Shown: positions 31,244-31,461 of the stretch, in pieces | Layout of the letters: each line of letters begins with the position of its first letter | Position numbering within the stretch: position 1 is the stretch's first letter | From: Bigelowiella natans CCMP2755 | Taxonomy: Eukaryota > Cercozoa > Chlorarachniophyceae | Direction of reading: 5' to 3' | NCBI GenBank assembly: GCA_000320545.1 | Contig: ADNK01002060.1 | Coordinates: 1-31,461 of the forward strand | Length of the DNA: 31,461 nucleotides | The notes under the pieces: model-generated | Told to the model about the DNA's origin: nothing | The model's input: only the letters and a program-made list of their open reading frames with translations | Databases searched by the model: none | Made by a program: the position numbers and the translations under genes

Positions 31244-31461
31244 CTTCCATTATCTCGCGTCGGCATTCATGGGGTTCCTGCGGGCCGCACAACAGCGGGT
31301 GGGGGCATGAGAAAATAGAGGATCCAACTTTTCTTTAGACATCAACAACTCATACGTTCGTTATGAACAGGGGGCCGCGACCGCGCCACGGAGAGCTCGG
31401 GCGGGAGGGGGACGACAGTTGCCATTCTCACGCCCCCAGCGGGTGGAGATCATCTAGAGGA
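31244..31461. other. 3' flank of the low-complexity gene
   Basis: GC-rich, with no open frame that I can support; it probably includes the 3' UTR. The window ends here. Confidence 0.4.

Noticed and set aside
1..31461. CRISPR arrays, bacterial operons, rRNA genes, viral genes
   Set aside because: None seen. The repeats are simple microsatellites or dispersed copies, not direct repeats with spacers, and the genes are spliced eukaryotic ones.

Overview
The window is nuclear DNA from an intron-rich microbial eukaryote. Almost every recognisable gene is split into short exons joined by GT-AG introns, mostly 54-430 nt with two candidates of 38 nt. The standard code is used (TAA, TAG and TGA all end genes). 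The DNA is crowded with di- and trinucleotide microsatellites. The gene set (prolyl 4-hydroxylase with a large N-terminal extension, TPR/2OG-oxygenase fusion, cAMP-receptor-like 7TM receptor, urea transporter, PPIL6-type cyclophilin) suits a free-living protist, possibly an algal or stramenopile lineage. The lineage is an inference only. I joined exons by hand from frame, phase and splice consensus; every chain reported as complete keeps one open frame.

Layout, left to right: (1) 484-1153 minus, 128-aa unknown protein; (2) 1640-4123 plus, secreted-type prolyl 4-hydroxylase with a VHL-beta-like domain in front of the catalytic domain; (3) about 6505-9881 minus, TPR plus 2OG-Fe(II) oxygenase gene whose 3' end is unresolved; (4) 10191-11674 plus, 355-aa unknown protein; (5) 12770 to about 14024 minus, SDHAF3/ACN9-type LYR protein, first codon not found; (6) about 14500-16340, decayed element-like stretch with few stops; (7) 16418-17561 minus, 7TM receptor of the cAMP-receptor (class E) type; (8) 18069-19336 plus, SFT2 family Golgi protein; (9) 20503-21924 minus, urea transporter with a long basic presequence; (10) 22249-23358 plus, PPIL6-type cyclophilin; (11) 24807-27166 minus, 572-aa SAP-like/ADP-ribosyltransferase fusion; (12) 27853-31243 plus, 595-aa low-complexity protein with acidic, His/Arg/Gly and Gln/Tyr blocks.

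The genes alternate minus, plus, minus, plus almost perfectly. Five head-to-head pairs share spacers of about 310-690 bp, and the tail-to-tail spacers hold dispersed repeats and TGCA-rich DNA. The one break in the alternation (two minus genes around 14-16.4 kb) coincides with the decayed stretch. The genes do not form one obvious pathway. Recurrent themes are protein modification (two 2OG oxygenases, an ADP-ribosyltransferase, a prolyl isomerase) and membrane or organelle functions (SFT2, urea transporter, receptor, SDHAF3).

The strongest leads are the prolyl 4-hydroxylase carrying a VHL-like hydroxyproline pocket on the same chain, the SAP-like/ADP-ribosyltransferase fusion, and the low-complexity gene whose acidic exon is itself a GAT/GAA microsatellite.
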